Shown: piece after piece, positions 5,602 to 6,134 of the stretch
Layout of the letters: every line of letters starts with the position of its first letter
Numbering within the stretch: the stretch's first letter is position 1
Origin: Fen-1118 sp964491625
GTDB taxonomy: Bacteria; Myxococcota_A; Polyangia; Fen-1088
NCBI GenBank assembly: GCA_964491625.1
Contig: CAZBIU010000388.1
Coordinates: forward strand, 1-6,134
Direction: 5' to 3'
DNA length: 6,134 nt
Notes under the pieces: model-generated
Databases searched by the model: none
Seen by the model: only the letters and a program-made list of their open reading frames with translations
What the model was told of the DNA's origin: nothing
Program-made: the position numbers and the translations under genes

Positions 5602-6134
5602 CTATCGCCCAAGCTGAGCGCCATCAAAGTTTATCGCCAGTGGCCCGGCTTTTCCGTTGGGACGAGGTGGTACCCTGCCAGCGGCTTTCACAGCCTGGAT
5701 GCAGGAGTCATCGAAGTATGGGTTGCCGGAGGATTTTGTGATAGTCGGGTTCGACAACACCCCGGTCGCGCTGATGGAGATCCGAACCTTGGCCGAGAGG
5801 CCCCGCAGCTCTGAATCGGTGATCAGCCCCACCGGCGTGTTCCAGGCGCCGCGCACGGCGTTTGCGACCGCGGTCGCCCAGGCGTCGCCCTGCACCCCTT
5901 GGGTGGAGGTGCCTTCCAGCGAACCGGTGAGCGAGCCTTCGGCCGGCTCCTCGGTGGCTTGCGCGAGAAGCTGCGCGCGCTTGAGGGCGCGCCGCAGATC
6001 CTTGGAGATATCGGCGTCGTCAACCTTGGGCGCCTCTTTCGGCGCCGCTTTGGCATTGGGATCGTCGGTCAGGTTCAGTGTCGGCGCGGGCGCCTTGGGC
6101 CGCGGCGGCTGCACGATGCGCGGCAGCCAGAACT
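5602..6134 (-). CDS. TolA/TonB-family envelope protein, 5' end cut by window edge
   Basis: The frame is open to the right edge, so only the last 176 residues are seen. The visible part starts FWLPRIVQPPRPKAPAPTLN, so a GTG at 6114 is probably internal and not the true start. A Pro/Ala/Lys-rich stretch (about 7-36) is followed by a charged helix-prone segment (ISKDLRRALKRAQLLAQATEE, about 42-62) and a Gly/Ser/Thr linker (66-82). Residues 84-176 form a TonB/TolA C-terminal domain: AWATAVANAVRGAW, KVRISISATGVLSNPTITKSSGNPYFD, then CIQAVKAAGRVPPRP. TolA-type proteins are anchored in the inner membrane, driven by TolQ/TolR, and reach across the periplasm to TolB and Pal. The position directly before tolB favours TolA over TonB, and the expected N-terminal membrane anchor would lie beyond the edge. 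C144 is the only cysteine seen. No symbol is given because the N-terminus is missing. Confidence 0.86.
   Translation of the reverse strand, partial: FWLPRIVQPPRPKAPAPTLNLTDDPNAKAAPKEAPKVDDADISKDLRRALKRAQLLAQATEEPAEGSLTGSLEGTSTQGVQGDAWATAVANAVRGAWNTPVGLITDSELRGLSAKVRISISATGVLSNPTITKSSGNPYFDDSCIQAVKAAGRVPPRPNGKAGPLAINFDGAQLGR

Noticed and set aside
5602..6114. GTG at 6114 as the true start of the TolA/TonB-like gene
   Set aside because: The frame stays open to the window edge, there is no ribosome-binding site in view, and a TolA/TonB protein needs an N-terminal membrane anchor that would lie further upstream.
1..6134. CRISPR array, tRNA/rRNA genes, insertion sequences or recombinase genes
   Set aside because: No regularly spaced repeats, cloverleaf-like segments, transposase motifs or long terminal inverted repeats were seen; the window is almost fully covered by protein-coding genes.

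Overview
All recognisable genes lie on the minus strand, so the window reads right to left. The high GC content, a Sec-exported TolB, a TolA/TonB-type protein and GTG start usage indicate a Gram-negative bacterium. The form of TolA (Pro-rich stalk, Gly/Ser/Thr linker, TonB-type C-terminal domain) and of TolB reminds me of Myxococcota or other deltaproteobacterial lineages. That assignment is an inference, not a demonstration.

Right half (about 3351-6134), core envelope and housekeeping block: a 5'-truncated TolA/TonB-family protein, then tolB 35 bp downstream, then a 300-residue Ppx/GppA phosphatase whose GTG start lies 2 bp after the tolB stop. The tight packing suggests one transcript. Pal, the usual tolB neighbour, is not in the window; the next gene after tolB is the phosphatase.

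Junction (3224-3350): 127 bp with no convincing gene. It holds a GC-rich inverted repeat directly after the phosphatase stop, a 10-bp direct repeat, and a candidate sigma70-type promoter for the leftward genes.

Left half (about 1-3223), accessory-looking cassette: three closely packed genes. The first encodes an unusual chimera: an N-terminal segment resembling the start of phosphoglycerate kinase but lacking key catalytic residues, then a four-cysteine domain, an Ig/carboxypeptidase-regulatory-like segment and a C-terminal peptidoglycan-binding-like domain. The second, 13 bp on with a good AGGAG ribosome-binding site, encodes a 661-residue phospholipase D with two intact HKD motifs of the eukaryotic/Tle5 type and no signal peptide. 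The third starts 1 bp after the phospholipase stop and encodes an RDD-like membrane protein that runs off the left edge.

The most interesting reading is that the left half is a lipase effector cassette: a peptidoglycan-binding adaptor or accessory protein, a phospholipase D effector, and a membrane protein that could be its immunity partner. Delivery by a type VI secretion system or another contractile injection system is inferred from family resemblance and gene order only; no secretion structural gene is present in the window.
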